A stretch of DNA of 64,000 bases, taken from positions 152,915 through 216,914 of the forward strand of contig NZ_JAEHHL010000009.1 of NCBI RefSeq assembly GCF_016623495.1. The letters run 5' to 3'. Source of the stretch: Thermohalobaculum xanthum (lineage in GTDB: Bacteria > Pseudomonadota > Alphaproteobacteria > Rhodobacterales > Rhodobacteraceae). The notes beneath the pieces are model-generated. The model was not told the DNA's origin. It worked only from the letters and a program-made list of their open reading frames with translations, and searched no databases. Position 1 is the stretch's first letter. Every line of letters starts with the position of its first letter. The position numbers and the translations under genes are program-made. This document shows positions 43,923 through 51,234 of this stretch, in pieces.

Positions 43923-44306
43923 GGCCGACAAAACTCAAAGTTCCAAACTGGAGCAATGAGAACCCGCGCGCGAGGGGCCGACTAATGAAAATGTCATCGT
44001 CTGCGACACCTTCTGCACCCACCCGCGCGCGAGGCCGGTAACCAAGTCGACAATTTGGCGAGTTGATTGGCCACGCTCCTGCGCAGTGTCTTACTCGTTC
44101 ACAGGCCCATGTTGGCGCGGGCCTTGATCTGGATCGAGTGGGACTTCGCCCCTTTGACCTGATGGAGACTGTGTGGACAGAATCACCACTGTTTCCCGAA
44201 AGACTCACTGGTGATTCTGCATTCGAGCTTCCGGCATCTGCCGTTGCACTTATTGCACATAGAGCACATATTTCACTTAAATTGAACCTGACAGATGGGG
44301 AGCACC
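43923..44306. other. 384-bp gap in island with 14-bp direct repeats
   Basis: No convincing gene. ACCCGCGCGCGAGG occurs at 43962-43975 and 44021-44034, each followed by G/C-rich GGCCG-like sequence. Toward its right end the DNA becomes AT-richer, marking the edge of the toxin-antitoxin cargo. A TTG-started frame at 44063-44368 lacks family resemblance or a ribosome site. The repeats could be binding sites or remnants of insertion. Confidence 0.5.
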
Positions 44307-44765
44307 ATGCCGACGCTGGAGGCAAGCGGATTTGGAGACCGCCTTCCGACTCAGATCGAACAAGATGATGCAAAGCGCTTTCTAAATATTTTAGAAAAAA
44401 GTAGGCGGCCTAGTGGTGCGTATACATTTTTCTTTCGCGAAATAGGATCTCATGATGCTCCTGCGGAGGTACATTTGGATAAATCTCTCGCTGAGGTTTT
44501 AAGGCAGCTTCTCGCGATTATTGCGCATGGCCAAGCCGTTCAGATCACTCCGATCCGCGCGGAGCTTTCTACGTTGCAGGCGGCAAAGGCGCTTGGTGTT
44601 AGTCGACCGTATCTGATCAAGCTTCTTGAGCGCGGTGAAATTCCTTTTCGAAACGTCGGTCGTCATAGGAGAATAAAAGCTGAGGATGTCTTCGATTACA
44701 AGAGAGGGCAGGACGCTGTAAGATCCAAGGTACTTGCTGAGATGCTCCGGGACGATGGGCTTTGA
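44307..44765 (+). CDS. HTH-domain antitoxin-like protein
   Basis: A 152-aa protein with a C-terminal excisionase-type HTH (LSTLQAAKALGVSRPYLIKLLERGEIPFRNVGRHRRIKAEDV). The N-terminal half (about 1-90) may bind the partner. It is the first gene of a pair: its stop overlaps the PIN gene start in TTGA. HTH plus PIN pairs of this type act as toxin-antitoxin modules. ATG at 44307 follows GGGGAGCACC. DNA here is visibly AT-richer than its surroundings, a sign of separate acquisition. Confidence 0.78.
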   Translation: MPTLEASGFGDRLPTQIEQDDAKRFLNILEKSRRPSGAYTFFFREIGSHDAPAEVHLDKSLAEVLRQLLAIIAHGQAVQITPIRAELSTLQAAKALGVSRPYLIKLLERGEIPFRNVGRHRRIKAEDVFDYKRGQDAVRSKVLAEMLRDDGL

Positions 44766-45304
44766 TAAACGACTATACAGTAGTTCTTGATGCCGATGTG
44801 CTCGTGGGATCTTTTCGGCGTCATCTACTGTTGAACCTAGCGAGGGGCGGCTTATTCCGTCCCGTGTGGTCTGAGACGATCTTGCAGGAGGTCGTTGCGA
44901 CGTTGGAACGGGACAACGGCGATGGCCAAAGGGTTAGGCGGCAACTGGAGCAGATGTTCCCCGGCGCTGCGGCAGATGAGAGCTACATCCACCTTGTTCG
45001 GAAAATTCAGCTAGCCGACGAGAATGATCGTCACATCGTCGCTGCCGCCTTAGCGGAGAACGCTGATGCGATCTGCACCTTGAACGCCCGAGATTTCGGA
45101 TGGAGCGCGGTTGAGGTTGTGAGTCCTGATAAGCTCATCGCCGATACATGCGACATTGCGATGCCTCAGGCCGTGAACGCTTTAGCTGAAATGCGCAGGC
45201 AAATGACAAGCGTCCATGATGGGGAAGGGTTTGTCGATCGTATGAAGAGCCAAGGGCTTATCGAGACAGAAAGGTTATTCCGACCGCTGGTCGATCGCCT
45301 TTAG
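44762..45304 (+). CDS. PIN-domain toxin-like RNase
   Basis: A 180-aa PIN-domain protein starting at TTG 44762, coupled to the HTH gene. Acidic residues expected to bind metal are in VVLDADVLVGSFRR (Asp), the TILQEVVATL segment (Glu), DENDRHIVAAAL (Asp) and CTLNARDFGW (Asp). PIN toxins cut RNA, often tRNA or rRNA. As cargo of a mobile island it may stabilise the element or act in anti-phage defence. Confidence 0.82.
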   Translation: MINDYTVVLDADVLVGSFRRHLLLNLARGGLFRPVWSETILQEVVATLERDNGDGQRVRRQLEQMFPGAAADESYIHLVRKIQLADENDRHIVAAALAENADAICTLNARDFGWSAVEVVSPDKLIADTCDIAMPQAVNALAEMRRQMTSVHDGEGFVDRMKSQGLIETERLFRPLVDRL

Positions 45305-45500
45305 TCATGTCCGTCGAGACTGAGACGCCATGAGGCAAATCTGGGGGAGGCCCTTGCTCCGACCAAAGCGATCAGCCTTCACACTTGGCGATGTCGCGGG
45401 AGATGATTGACGCTCGCGCGGCGCGGCATTGCTCGCGATTTGGGAGGCCGGATCTTCGCGGCCTGCCAGAGAACGCGCTCGCATTGCCCGGTTGCTGCCG

Positions 45501-45650
45501 ATGACAGCTTCAAAGCCCAAGCCGATTCCGCCGCTTGAGCAGGCGTTGCGCGATGTCCGCGAAATCTTGGAGCGCGCCCGGCGCGGCGATCCGAGAGAGG
45601 TAGAGCGAGCAATCGAGCGGATTAACCGGGCGCTCGACCCAGAGGAATAA
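45501..45650 (+). CDS. Short helical hypothetical protein, possible remnant of an HTH gene
   Basis: A 49-aa frame (MTASKPKPIPPLEQALRDVREIL...) that is highly helical and charged. The same frame continues upstream to a stop at 45408 and includes LLAIWEAGSSRPARERARIARLL, which resembles the last helices of an XRE-type domain (WEAG...P). A TTG at 45429 could start a 73-aa version, or this may be the tail of a regulator broken by the stop at 45408. Confidence 0.4.
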   Translation: MTASKPKPIPPLEQALRDVREILERARRGDPREVERAIERINRALDPEE

Positions 45651-45706
45651 GCCTCGCCGCAGCACCGCCCAACGCCTCCCGTCAACATAGCCCGCACCAC
45701 AAGAAA

Positions 45707-45728
45707 GCCCCCAGCCGAGGCCGGGGGC
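45707..45728 (-). terminator. Terminator for the minus-strand gene at 45791-46234
   Basis: GC-rich hairpin (GCCCCC-A-GC / GC-C-GGGGGC, one mismatch) followed on the minus strand by TTTCTTG. Lies 60 bp past the stop of the minus-strand gene. Confidence 0.6.
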
Positions 45729-45790
45729 AGGGCGCGCTGTGGACTGAGAAAACAGCGCGAGAGGAACTGCGGGAAGTTTACGCGAGGCTT

Positions 45791-46234
45791 TTAATCGCTG
45801 GCAATAATCTTGCGGGCTTCTTCGAGCGGCGCAGCGTGTTCCCCGTGCGCCTCCAAGGCGCCGCTATCGTGTCGGCATAGCCCGCGCGCGCCCGCGAGGA
45901 TCTGGCGCAAAAGCGCGCCGTCAGCGTCGTCCCTCTGATTATCGAACTCATAGGCGTCGGGGTCGTCGAAGCGCCCACCGGCGCGACAGTAGCCGAAGGC
46001 GTCGAAGGCGCAGAGGATCTGGCCCACCAACCCCTCGGGCGTGGTCGCGGTGACGCTGGCAAGCCGGACCATGGCGGCGTGCTGGACTTCATGCAGGGTG
46101 ACGGGCATGTCCTTGCCGCTCTTGGCGTGCTGGGCTTCCCACTCGTTCGTTGCCCGCGCGGCTTCGAGCCAGGCGCGGAAGGCGGCGATGGTTGGATCGG
46201 ATTGACCGGCGAGCGTTTTGGCATGGTTTGTCAT
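45791..46234 (-). CDS. Island hypothetical protein, reverse orientation
   Basis: A 147-aa soluble, acidic protein (VTLHEVQHAAMVRLASVTATTPEGLVGQILCAFDAFGY...). This pattern is common in phage-derived hypothetical proteins, but no function is known. Start at 46234 after AGGGAGTTCCCGA. It is the only minus-strand gene of the island and is divergent from the XRE regulator, so their shared 58-bp region holds both promoters. Confidence 0.7.
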   Translation of the reverse strand: MTNHAKTLAGQSDPTIAAFRAWLEAARATNEWEAQHAKSGKDMPVTLHEVQHAAMVRLASVTATTPEGLVGQILCAFDAFGYCRAGGRFDDPDAYEFDNQRDDADGALLRQILAGARGLCRHDSGALEAHGEHAAPLEEARKIIASD

Positions 46235-46267
46235 TCGGGAACTCCCTAATGTGAACGTGTGATAATC

Positions 46268-46308
46268 TTTGATACGGAATGTCTAAAAATCAATGCAAAA
46301 AGTATCAA
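46268..46308. promoter_or_regulatory. Inverted repeat spanning the XRE start codon
   Basis: TTTGATAC (46268-46275) and GTATCAA (46302-46308) form a dyad around the ATG at 46293. A GATAAT (46261-46266) could serve as -10. Likely autoregulatory operator of the XRE protein; by-eye inference. Confidence 0.4.
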
Positions 46309-46553
46309 TTGGGCAGGTGCGGGCGGCGCGCGGGCTTTTGGGCTGGTCGCAGGCGGACCTAGCCAAGCGCGCGGGCGTGAGCCTTCCGACCATCAAGCGG
46401 TTGGAGGCGGCGGGCGGCGATCTGGGCGGGCGCTACGCAACGGCGGTCGCGATTGTCGAGGCGCTGGAAGCAGGTGGGGTTTCATTCATCCCCGAGAACG
46501 GCGGCGGATTGGGGGTTAGATTGGTGGAGCCGAAGAAGCCAAAATCTAAATAA
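46293..46553 (+). CDS. XRE-family HTH regulator
   Basis: An 86-aa regulator: IGQVRAARGLLGWSQADLAKRAGVSLPTIKRLEAAGG is a complete HTH_XRE domain, followed by a short C-terminal region that may dimerise. Probably controls the island or its own divergent neighbour. It is the last island gene, ending 34 bp before the right repeat. Confidence 0.88.
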   Translation: MQKVSIGQVRAARGLLGWSQADLAKRAGVSLPTIKRLEAAGGDLGGRYATAVAIVEALEAGGVSFIPENGGGLGVRLVEPKKPKSK

Positions 46554-46586
46554 TTATGCAATTTCAGATACATAAAGACTTAAAAA

Positions 46587-46599
46587 GGTTGAGAAACGG
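46587..46599 (+). repeat. Right attachment-site repeat (attR core)
   Basis: Second copy of GGTTGAGAAACGG, identical to 36919-36931. Host GC-rich sequence resumes immediately to its right, before the end of telA. Confidence 0.75.
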
Positions 46600-46677
46600 T
46601 AAACCCGAAGCACCCGGCCCGGAGGGCCGACCCAAGGGAGCCGCGCCCGCCGGCGCGGCCCGGCCTCGGTCGGAGCC

Positions 46678-47856
46678 TCAGCCTGCCGTGCCGCCCGTCC
46701 CCGCCGTCTCCGTGCCGCCGCGCGATTTCGCGGCCGCGAGCGTCGCCTTCAGCTCGGCTTCCATGCGCTTGAGCTCCTCCTCGGCGGCGGCGCGCTTGGC
46801 CTTGCCCTCGTCGGCGATCTTCAGGCTCTCCTCGATGGTGTCGATCAGGCGCTGGTTGGCTTCCTTGACGGCCTCGATGTCGAAGACGCCGCGCTCCATC
46901 TGGGTGCGGACCTCGCGGTTCGCGGCCTGCAGGTTCTCGGCGTTCTTGGTCAGAAGCTCGTTGGTCAGGTCGGTCGCCTCCTTGACCACCCCGGCCGCCT
47001 CGCGCGAGCGCACGATGGTGACCGCCTGGGCAAGCTGCGTGCGCCACAGCGGCACGGTGTTCACCAGCGTCGAGTTGATCTTGTTCACCAGGCTCTTGTC
47101 GTTCTCCTGCACCAGCCGGATCGAGGGCAGCGACTGCATCGTCACCTGGCGGGTGAGCTTCATGTCGTGGATGCGCCGCTCCAGCTCGTCGCGCGCCGCG
47201 CGCATGTCGCGCAGCTCCTGCGCGCGGATCACCGCCTCGTTCTCGGGCGCGGCGGCCACGGCCGCGTCCATCGCCGGGATCGTCTCGGTGTCGAGCTCGT
47301 CCACCTTGGCCTCGCCCGCGGCGATGTAAAGCGCGAGCTCGTCATAGAAGTCGAGCGTGTTCTCGTAGAGCTTGTCGAGGAACTTGATGTCCTTGAGCAG
47401 CACCGTCTCGTGCTCGAGCAGCTTCTCGGTCACCGTGTCGATCTGCCCGCGGACGGTCTCGTAGCGGGCGACGAACTCGGCCACCGGGCGGGTGCGGCCC
47501 AGCAGCCAGTCCCACCAGCTCTGCTTGCGGTTGGGGTCGATCTCGGCCGGGTCGAAGCCGCGCAGGGTGGTCACCATCTGGCGCAGGCTCGACCCCGCGG
47601 GGCCGGTGTCCTTGTTGCGCACGCCCTCGAGCATCCGGTCCGAGATCTCGGTCAGGCGGATCTGCGCGCCCGAGCCGAACTTGATGATCGACTGGGTGTC
47701 CGACATGTCGAGCTCGCCCATGCGCCTGTCGATCTCGGCGCGCAGCGCCGGCTCGGCGCGGGCCGCGGGGATGATCTCGGCCTTCGGCTCGGCCAGGGTG
47801 ACGGCGCTCAGCGCCTCGGCCTCGGCGGCGACGGCGGTGCGGTCGATCTCGGTCAT
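46678..47856 (-). CDS. telA: TelA/toxic anion resistance family protein
   Basis: A 392-aa cytoplasmic protein of the TelA family. Long helical stretches and LLGRTRPVAEFVARYETV, then NKINSTLVNTVPLWRTQLAQAV and ANREVRTQMERGVFDIEAVKEAN are characteristic. Linked in other bacteria to tellurite, bacteriocin and envelope stress resistance, mechanism unclear. Start at 47856 (MTEIDRTAV) fits the family better than a start 26 codons earlier. It follows xpaC by 37 nt on the same strand. Confidence 0.9.
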   Translation of the reverse strand: MTEIDRTAVAAEAEALSAVTLAEPKAEIIPAARAEPALRAEIDRRMGELDMSDTQSIIKFGSGAQIRLTEISDRMLEGVRNKDTGPAGSSLRQMVTTLRGFDPAEIDPNRKQSWWDWLLGRTRPVAEFVARYETVRGQIDTVTEKLLEHETVLLKDIKFLDKLYENTLDFYDELALYIAAGEAKVDELDTETIPAMDAAVAAAPENEAVIRAQELRDMRAARDELERRIHDMKLTRQVTMQSLPSIRLVQENDKSLVNKINSTLVNTVPLWRTQLAQAVTIVRSREAAGVVKEATDLTNELLTKNAENLQAANREVRTQMERGVFDIEAVKEANQRLIDTIEESLKIADEGKAKRAAAEEELKRMEAELKATLAAAKSRGGTETAGTGGTAG

Positions 47857-47893
47857 GTCGATGAGGCTCCGTGCAAAGGTTTCGGGGGAATGC

Positions 47894-48817
47894 TCAGCGT
47901 TGTTCCTGTTCGAGCCGCTCGCGCAGCACCTCAATCTCGACTTCGAGATCGGTGCGCTCGTTCTCGAGCAGCATCTTCCGGCCCCGCTCGAAGCTGGTCT
48001 CGAGGTCGCCCAGAAGCGCCAGGTAGTCGCGGCGCAGGGCGGGGTCGGCCAGGGTCTCGTGCGTCTCGGCGTATTTGCGCGTCGCCTCGTGCGCGCCGGT
48101 CAGGTAGACGGACAGGTAGCGCCGCGCGCGCGGCAGGTCGCGCGGGTCGCCCTCGACCTGCCGCAGCAGGCCGCGCACCGCGCTCATCAGGGTGTCGAGG
48201 CGGGTCTCGATCTCGCGGTCGCGGATGGTGTGGCCCAGCCGGGTGATCTCGGCCAGACGGGCCTCGGCCTTGTCCAGCGCCTCGGCGACGCGCCCCGCCT
48301 CGGAATCGGCGATGTCGATGCCCTTGTTCTTCAGCGGATCGATGCCGAAGGCCATCAGGTGCGACGCCGTCGCCAGCGCGCCCATGCCCAGCGCGCTCGG
48401 CAGGCCCTGGCCCCAGCCCGCGTAGCTTGCGAGGGCGACGCCCAGGCCCGCGGCGGCGGCGGCGATGATCTTGCGCGGGACCGCCGGGCGCCGCGCGACG
48501 CTGCGCGCCTCGAAGGCGGCCTCAGCCTTCTGCCCCTCGCGCAGCATCCAGGCCCCGCCCAGCAGCAGCGCCAGCGCTGCAAGGTCGGCCACGGCGGCCA
48601 CAACATTGCCCAACGCGATGTCGCTGAAGGCGGCGAACAGGAGCGGCAACGGCAGCACGAAGAGAAGCATGCCGCGCACGTCGATCGACGCCGCGCGCCG
48701 GCCGCGGAAGCGGTCGCCGCCCCACGGGCGCGGCGCGTCTTGGCCGACCGGCGGCGCGCCGGGCCCGGCCTCGCGCGTTCCCGGGCTGTGCGCGCCGCCG
48801 TAGCGCCGCGCGCTCAT
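47894..48817 (-). CDS. xpaC: XpaC-like (5-bromo-4-chloroindolyl phosphate hydrolysis) membrane protein
   Basis: A 307-aa membrane protein with two to three hydrophobic segments (GMLLFVLPLPLLFAAFSDIAL; NVVAAVADLAALALLLGGAWM; IIAAAAAGLGVALASYAGWG) and a long helical C-terminal domain (EALDKAEARLAEITRLGHTIRD...). It is the usual partner of telA. Start at 48817 overlaps the stop of a 50-aa gene by ATGA, which decides the start. The phosphatase name is historical; the activity is not established. Confidence 0.82.
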   Translation of the reverse strand: MSARRYGGAHSPGTREAGPGAPPVGQDAPRPWGGDRFRGRRAASIDVRGMLLFVLPLPLLFAAFSDIALGNVVAAVADLAALALLLGGAWMLREGQKAEAAFEARSVARRPAVPRKIIAAAAAGLGVALASYAGWGQGLPSALGMGALATASHLMAFGIDPLKNKGIDIADSEAGRVAEALDKAEARLAEITRLGHTIRDREIETRLDTLMSAVRGLLRQVEGDPRDLPRARRYLSVYLTGAHEATRKYAETHETLADPALRRDYLALLGDLETSFERGRKMLLENERTDLEVEIEVLRERLEQEQR

Positions 48818-48966
48818 CCGCCAGATCCCGCGGGCGAGGATCCCACCGGGGCGTTGAGAGAGTTCATCGTGTCGATCCACGGGTTCACATAGGCGTGGCA
48901 CGAGGTGACGCCGATCGTCACCGCAAGAACCGCGAAGGCCAGCCAGCCCGCCCAGCTTCTCGACAT
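48814..48966 (-). CDS. 50-aa membrane protein coupled to xpaC
   Basis: A short protein with one membrane helix (WAGWLAFAVLAVTIGVTSCHAYV) and a short polar tail (NPWIDTMNSLNAPVGSSP). A GGAGGACGCGG ribosome site precedes the ATG at 48966, and its stop overlaps the xpaC start (ATGA). It is too small for usual gene finders but the coupling is good evidence. Likely an accessory membrane peptide of the TelA-XpaC system; inference. Confidence 0.65.
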   Translation of the reverse strand: MSRSWAGWLAFAVLAVTIGVTSCHAYVNPWIDTMNSLNAPVGSSPAGSGG

Positions 48967-49104
48967 CCGCGTCCTCCTGCGCCCAGGCGCGCTGCTGCGA
49001 CCCGCAATAGATAGCAATCGCGGCCCTCCCGCGCCAGTCGAAGGGGTTGCAACGCGCGCCGTCGAGGCTAGCGTCATGCGGTGCGGGCAGATCGGAGGCG
49101 CGAT

Positions 49105-50058
49105 GTGACGGTCGGGTTCGACATGATTGGGCCGGGGATCTCCGGGGCGTTGCGGGCCCTGGCGGTTGCACTCGGTCTTGCCGCCTGCGCGCCCCTGGGC
49201 GCGCCGCCGGGGCCCGTCGGGCCGGATGCGCTGACCGGGCGCATTTGGGACGTGGCCGCGGGGCGCGAGATCGCACCCGATATCCTCGCCGCGCGCCTTC
49301 GTGGCGCGGACCTCGTGATCCTGGGCGAGGTGCACGACAATCCCACCCATCACGCGCGGCAGGCCTGGGCGGTCGAGGCCATCGATCCCGCCGGCCTTGC
49401 CTTCGAGATGGTGCCCGAGGCCTCCGAGGAAGGCATCGCGGTCTTCCGCGCCCAGGGCGCGGCGCCGGGCGAGATCGGCCCGGCGATCGGTTGGGACCGG
49501 CTCGGCTGGCCCGACTGGCCGCTCTATGCCCAGATCTTCGAGGCCGCGCCCGATGCCTATGTCGCGGGCGGCGGGGTAGCGCGCGCCGACCTGCGGCTCG
49601 CATCGGCCGAAGGGGCGGCGGCGGCCTATGGCGCGGGCGCTGCCTCGGCCGGGCTCGAGGCCCCCTTGCCCGCGGCGCAGCAGGCCGAGGCCGAGGCCGA
49701 GATGGTGGCCGCGCATTGCAACCAGCTGCCGCCCGAATACGCCGCCGCGATGGTCGAATCACAGCGCCTGCGGGACGCGCGCTTCGCCGCCGCGCTCTTG
49801 CGCGCCTATCGGCAGGGCGAGGGCCGCGGCGCTGCGGTGCTGATCACCGGCAACGGCCATGCGCGCACCGACCGCGGCGTGCCGGTCTATCTTGCTGCCC
49901 GCGCGCCCGGGCTCGACGTGATCTCGGTCGGCCAGGTCGAGGTGGCCGAGGGCGCCGCGCCTCCGGCGCCGGGCGACCCGTCATTCCCCTTCGACTACGT
50001 CTGGTTCTCGGAACCGGCCGCGCGGACGGACCCCTGCGCGGGGTTCACGATGCGCTGA
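49105..50058 (+). CDS. ChaN-like haem-binding lipoprotein family protein
   Basis: A 317-aa ChaN-family protein. GTG at 49105 has GGAGG six bases upstream; an in-frame ATG is at 49123. A lipobox (GLAAC near residue 28) predicts a lipoprotein. Core motifs ADLVILGEVHDNPTHHARQAW and FEMVPEASEEGI, then ITGNGHARTDRGVPVYL match ChaN. Campylobacter ChaN binds haem; broader members are thought to act in iron uptake. Divergent from the telA operon. Confidence 0.85.
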   Translation: MTVGFDMIGPGISGALRALAVALGLAACAPLGAPPGPVGPDALTGRIWDVAAGREIAPDILAARLRGADLVILGEVHDNPTHHARQAWAVEAIDPAGLAFEMVPEASEEGIAVFRAQGAAPGEIGPAIGWDRLGWPDWPLYAQIFEAAPDAYVAGGGVARADLRLASAEGAAAAYGAGAASAGLEAPLPAAQQAEAEAEMVAAHCNQLPPEYAAAMVESQRLRDARFAAALLRAYRQGEGRGAAVLITGNGHARTDRGVPVYLAARAPGLDVISVGQVEVAEGAAPPAPGDPSFPFDYVWFSEPAARTDPCAGFTMR

Positions 50059-50063
50059 GGCGC

Positions 50064-50327
50064 TCAGCCCACGCGCTTTCGCACCCAGAACAGGATCTCG
50101 GCGCCCGTGCCGTCGCGCTGGTGCAGCAGGTCATGTCCCTGCTCGCGGCAGAAATGGGGAACGTCGACGCGGGCCGCCGGGTCGTCGGCCAGGATCCGCA
50201 GCACCGCGCCCGGTTCCAGCGGGCCCAGCCGCTTGCGCGCCTTGAGCACCGGCAAGGGGCACAGCAGGCCGCGCGCATCCAGCTCGGCGTCGAAGGCCGG
50301 TTCCGCGCCCGCATCGGTATCGCTCAT
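50064..50327 (-). CDS. TusA-family sulfurtransferase
   Basis: An 87-aa SirA/TusA-like protein. The active cysteine is in LDARGLLCPLPVLKARKRL (CPxP, Cys23). Such proteins pass persulfide sulfur to tRNA thiolation, molybdenum cofactor or sulfur oxidation routes. Neighbouring cytochrome and CcdA genes favour a redox/sulfur link. It is convergent with the ChaN-like gene, 5 nt apart. Confidence 0.88.
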   Translation of the reverse strand: MSDTDAGAEPAFDAELDARGLLCPLPVLKARKRLGPLEPGAVLRILADDPAARVDVPHFCREQGHDLLHQRDGTGAEILFWVRKRVG

Positions 50328-50510
50328 CTATCGCTCCGCCATCCCGCCGGGAAGCCGCGGCTGGCCGCGCGCCGGCCACATGGTGAAATGGGTAGCCCGC
50401 TGCCGCATGCGCGGCAAGCCTGCCGCGGGGCTTCTTGCGCGCACCGCGCCCCTGACCTAGCTTGCCCGCAACCCAGCACCGCCAGGCACGATCGCGAGGA
50501 TCGCCGAAGG

Positions 50511-51056
50511 ATGATGAAAGCACGTCGCCATGGCCAGTCCGGCGCCCGGCCGTGGGTTGCGGCCCTCGCCGCCGGGGCCGCGCTCTGCGCCGCGGGGCGC
50601 GCGCCGGCGCAGGACCTGGGCGACGCGGTCGCGCCCTATGTCGTGGTCAACGGGCGCGAGATCCCCGAAAGCCTGACGGGTGCGCCCGGCGACCCCGCGC
50701 GCGGGCTCACCCTCTTCCTCGACGCGACCCGGACCGGCTGCACCGCCTGCCATGTCGCCAGGGCCGCGAGCAGCGTGCCGGCGGGCGGCTACGGCACCGG
50801 TGGCTCGGCCCCGCGCACCCCCGACGGGCGCGATCCGGCGCCGCTCGACGGCGTGGCCGCGCGGCTCTCGCCCGGCGAGATCCGGCTCTGGATCGTCGAC
50901 CCGGCCGCGGTCGATCCGTCGAGCGCGATGCCCGCCTATTACCTGCCCGGCCAGCGCAAGGGTGTCGACGACCCGCTCTATAACGGCCCGCGCCTCACCG
51001 CGGCGCAGATCGAGGATCTCGTCGCCTGGCTCGCCACGCTCGATGCTGCGCCCTGA
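50511..51056 (+). CDS. SoxX-like c-type cytochrome
   Basis: A 181-aa secreted monohaem cytochrome. Signal peptide near residues 15-34 (VAALAAGAALCAAGRAPA), one CTACH haem motif (Cys77-His81), an AMPAYY distal-Met region, and a C-terminal LTAAQIEDLVAWLATL typical of SoxX. SoxA, SoxYZ or SoxB are not nearby, so it may serve another sulfur or thiol oxidation path with TusA. ATG at 50511 after GAAGG; an adjacent ATG at 50514 is possible. Confidence 0.78.
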   Translation: MMKARRHGQSGARPWVAALAAGAALCAAGRAPAQDLGDAVAPYVVVNGREIPESLTGAPGDPARGLTLFLDATRTGCTACHVARAASSVPAGGYGTGGSAPRTPDGRDPAPLDGVAARLSPGEIRLWIVDPAAVDPSSAMPAYYLPGQRKGVDDPLYNGPRLTAAQIEDLVAWLATLDAAP

Positions 51057-51089
51057 CGGTGGCGCCTAGACGGTGGTGCCCTGACGGTG
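51048..51089 (+). repeat. Three 14-nt tandem repeats across the cytochrome stop codon
   Basis: Units GCGCCCTGACGGTG, GCGCCTAGACGGTG and GTGCCCTGACGGTG are contiguous. The first contains the gene's TGA stop; the second carries TAG and the third TGA. Confidence 0.8.
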
Positions 51090-51234
51090 GCGCTTGGGGC
51101 GCGCGCGCCTGACGGGAACGTGAGGCGGCATAGCGTCGCTTTCCTTTGCGCCGCGGCCTGCGCCAGATTACATCGCGGGCGGGGCGCGCGCGCGCGTGGC
51201 TCCGGGCATCTGCGGGTGGAAAGCGGCGGGATCC

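Larger units (their letters stand above)
36919..46599 (+). mobile_element. Integrated phage-satellite-like island
   Basis: A 9.7-kb element bounded by 13-bp direct repeats. It carries a P4-type integrase at the left end, an HTH/excisionase-like gene, a tightly overlapping run of small genes, a DUF1376 protein, a Topo VI-A/Spo11-like protein, a P27-type small terminase, an HTH+PIN pair and an XRE regulator at the right end. Large terminase, portal, capsid, tail and lysis genes are all absent. An isolated terminase small subunit with an integrase and regulators is the plan of phage-inducible islands; a decayed prophage is the alternative, though the intact coupled genes argue against decay. Target is intergenic, not a tRNA gene. 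Confidence 0.75.

Noticed and set aside
44063..44368. TTG-started 101-codon frame before the HTH-PIN pair
   Set aside because: No ribosome site or family, and it overlaps the start of the HTH gene in another frame.
36919..46599. Complete prophage
   Set aside because: Large terminase, portal, capsid, tail and lysis genes are all absent between the repeats.
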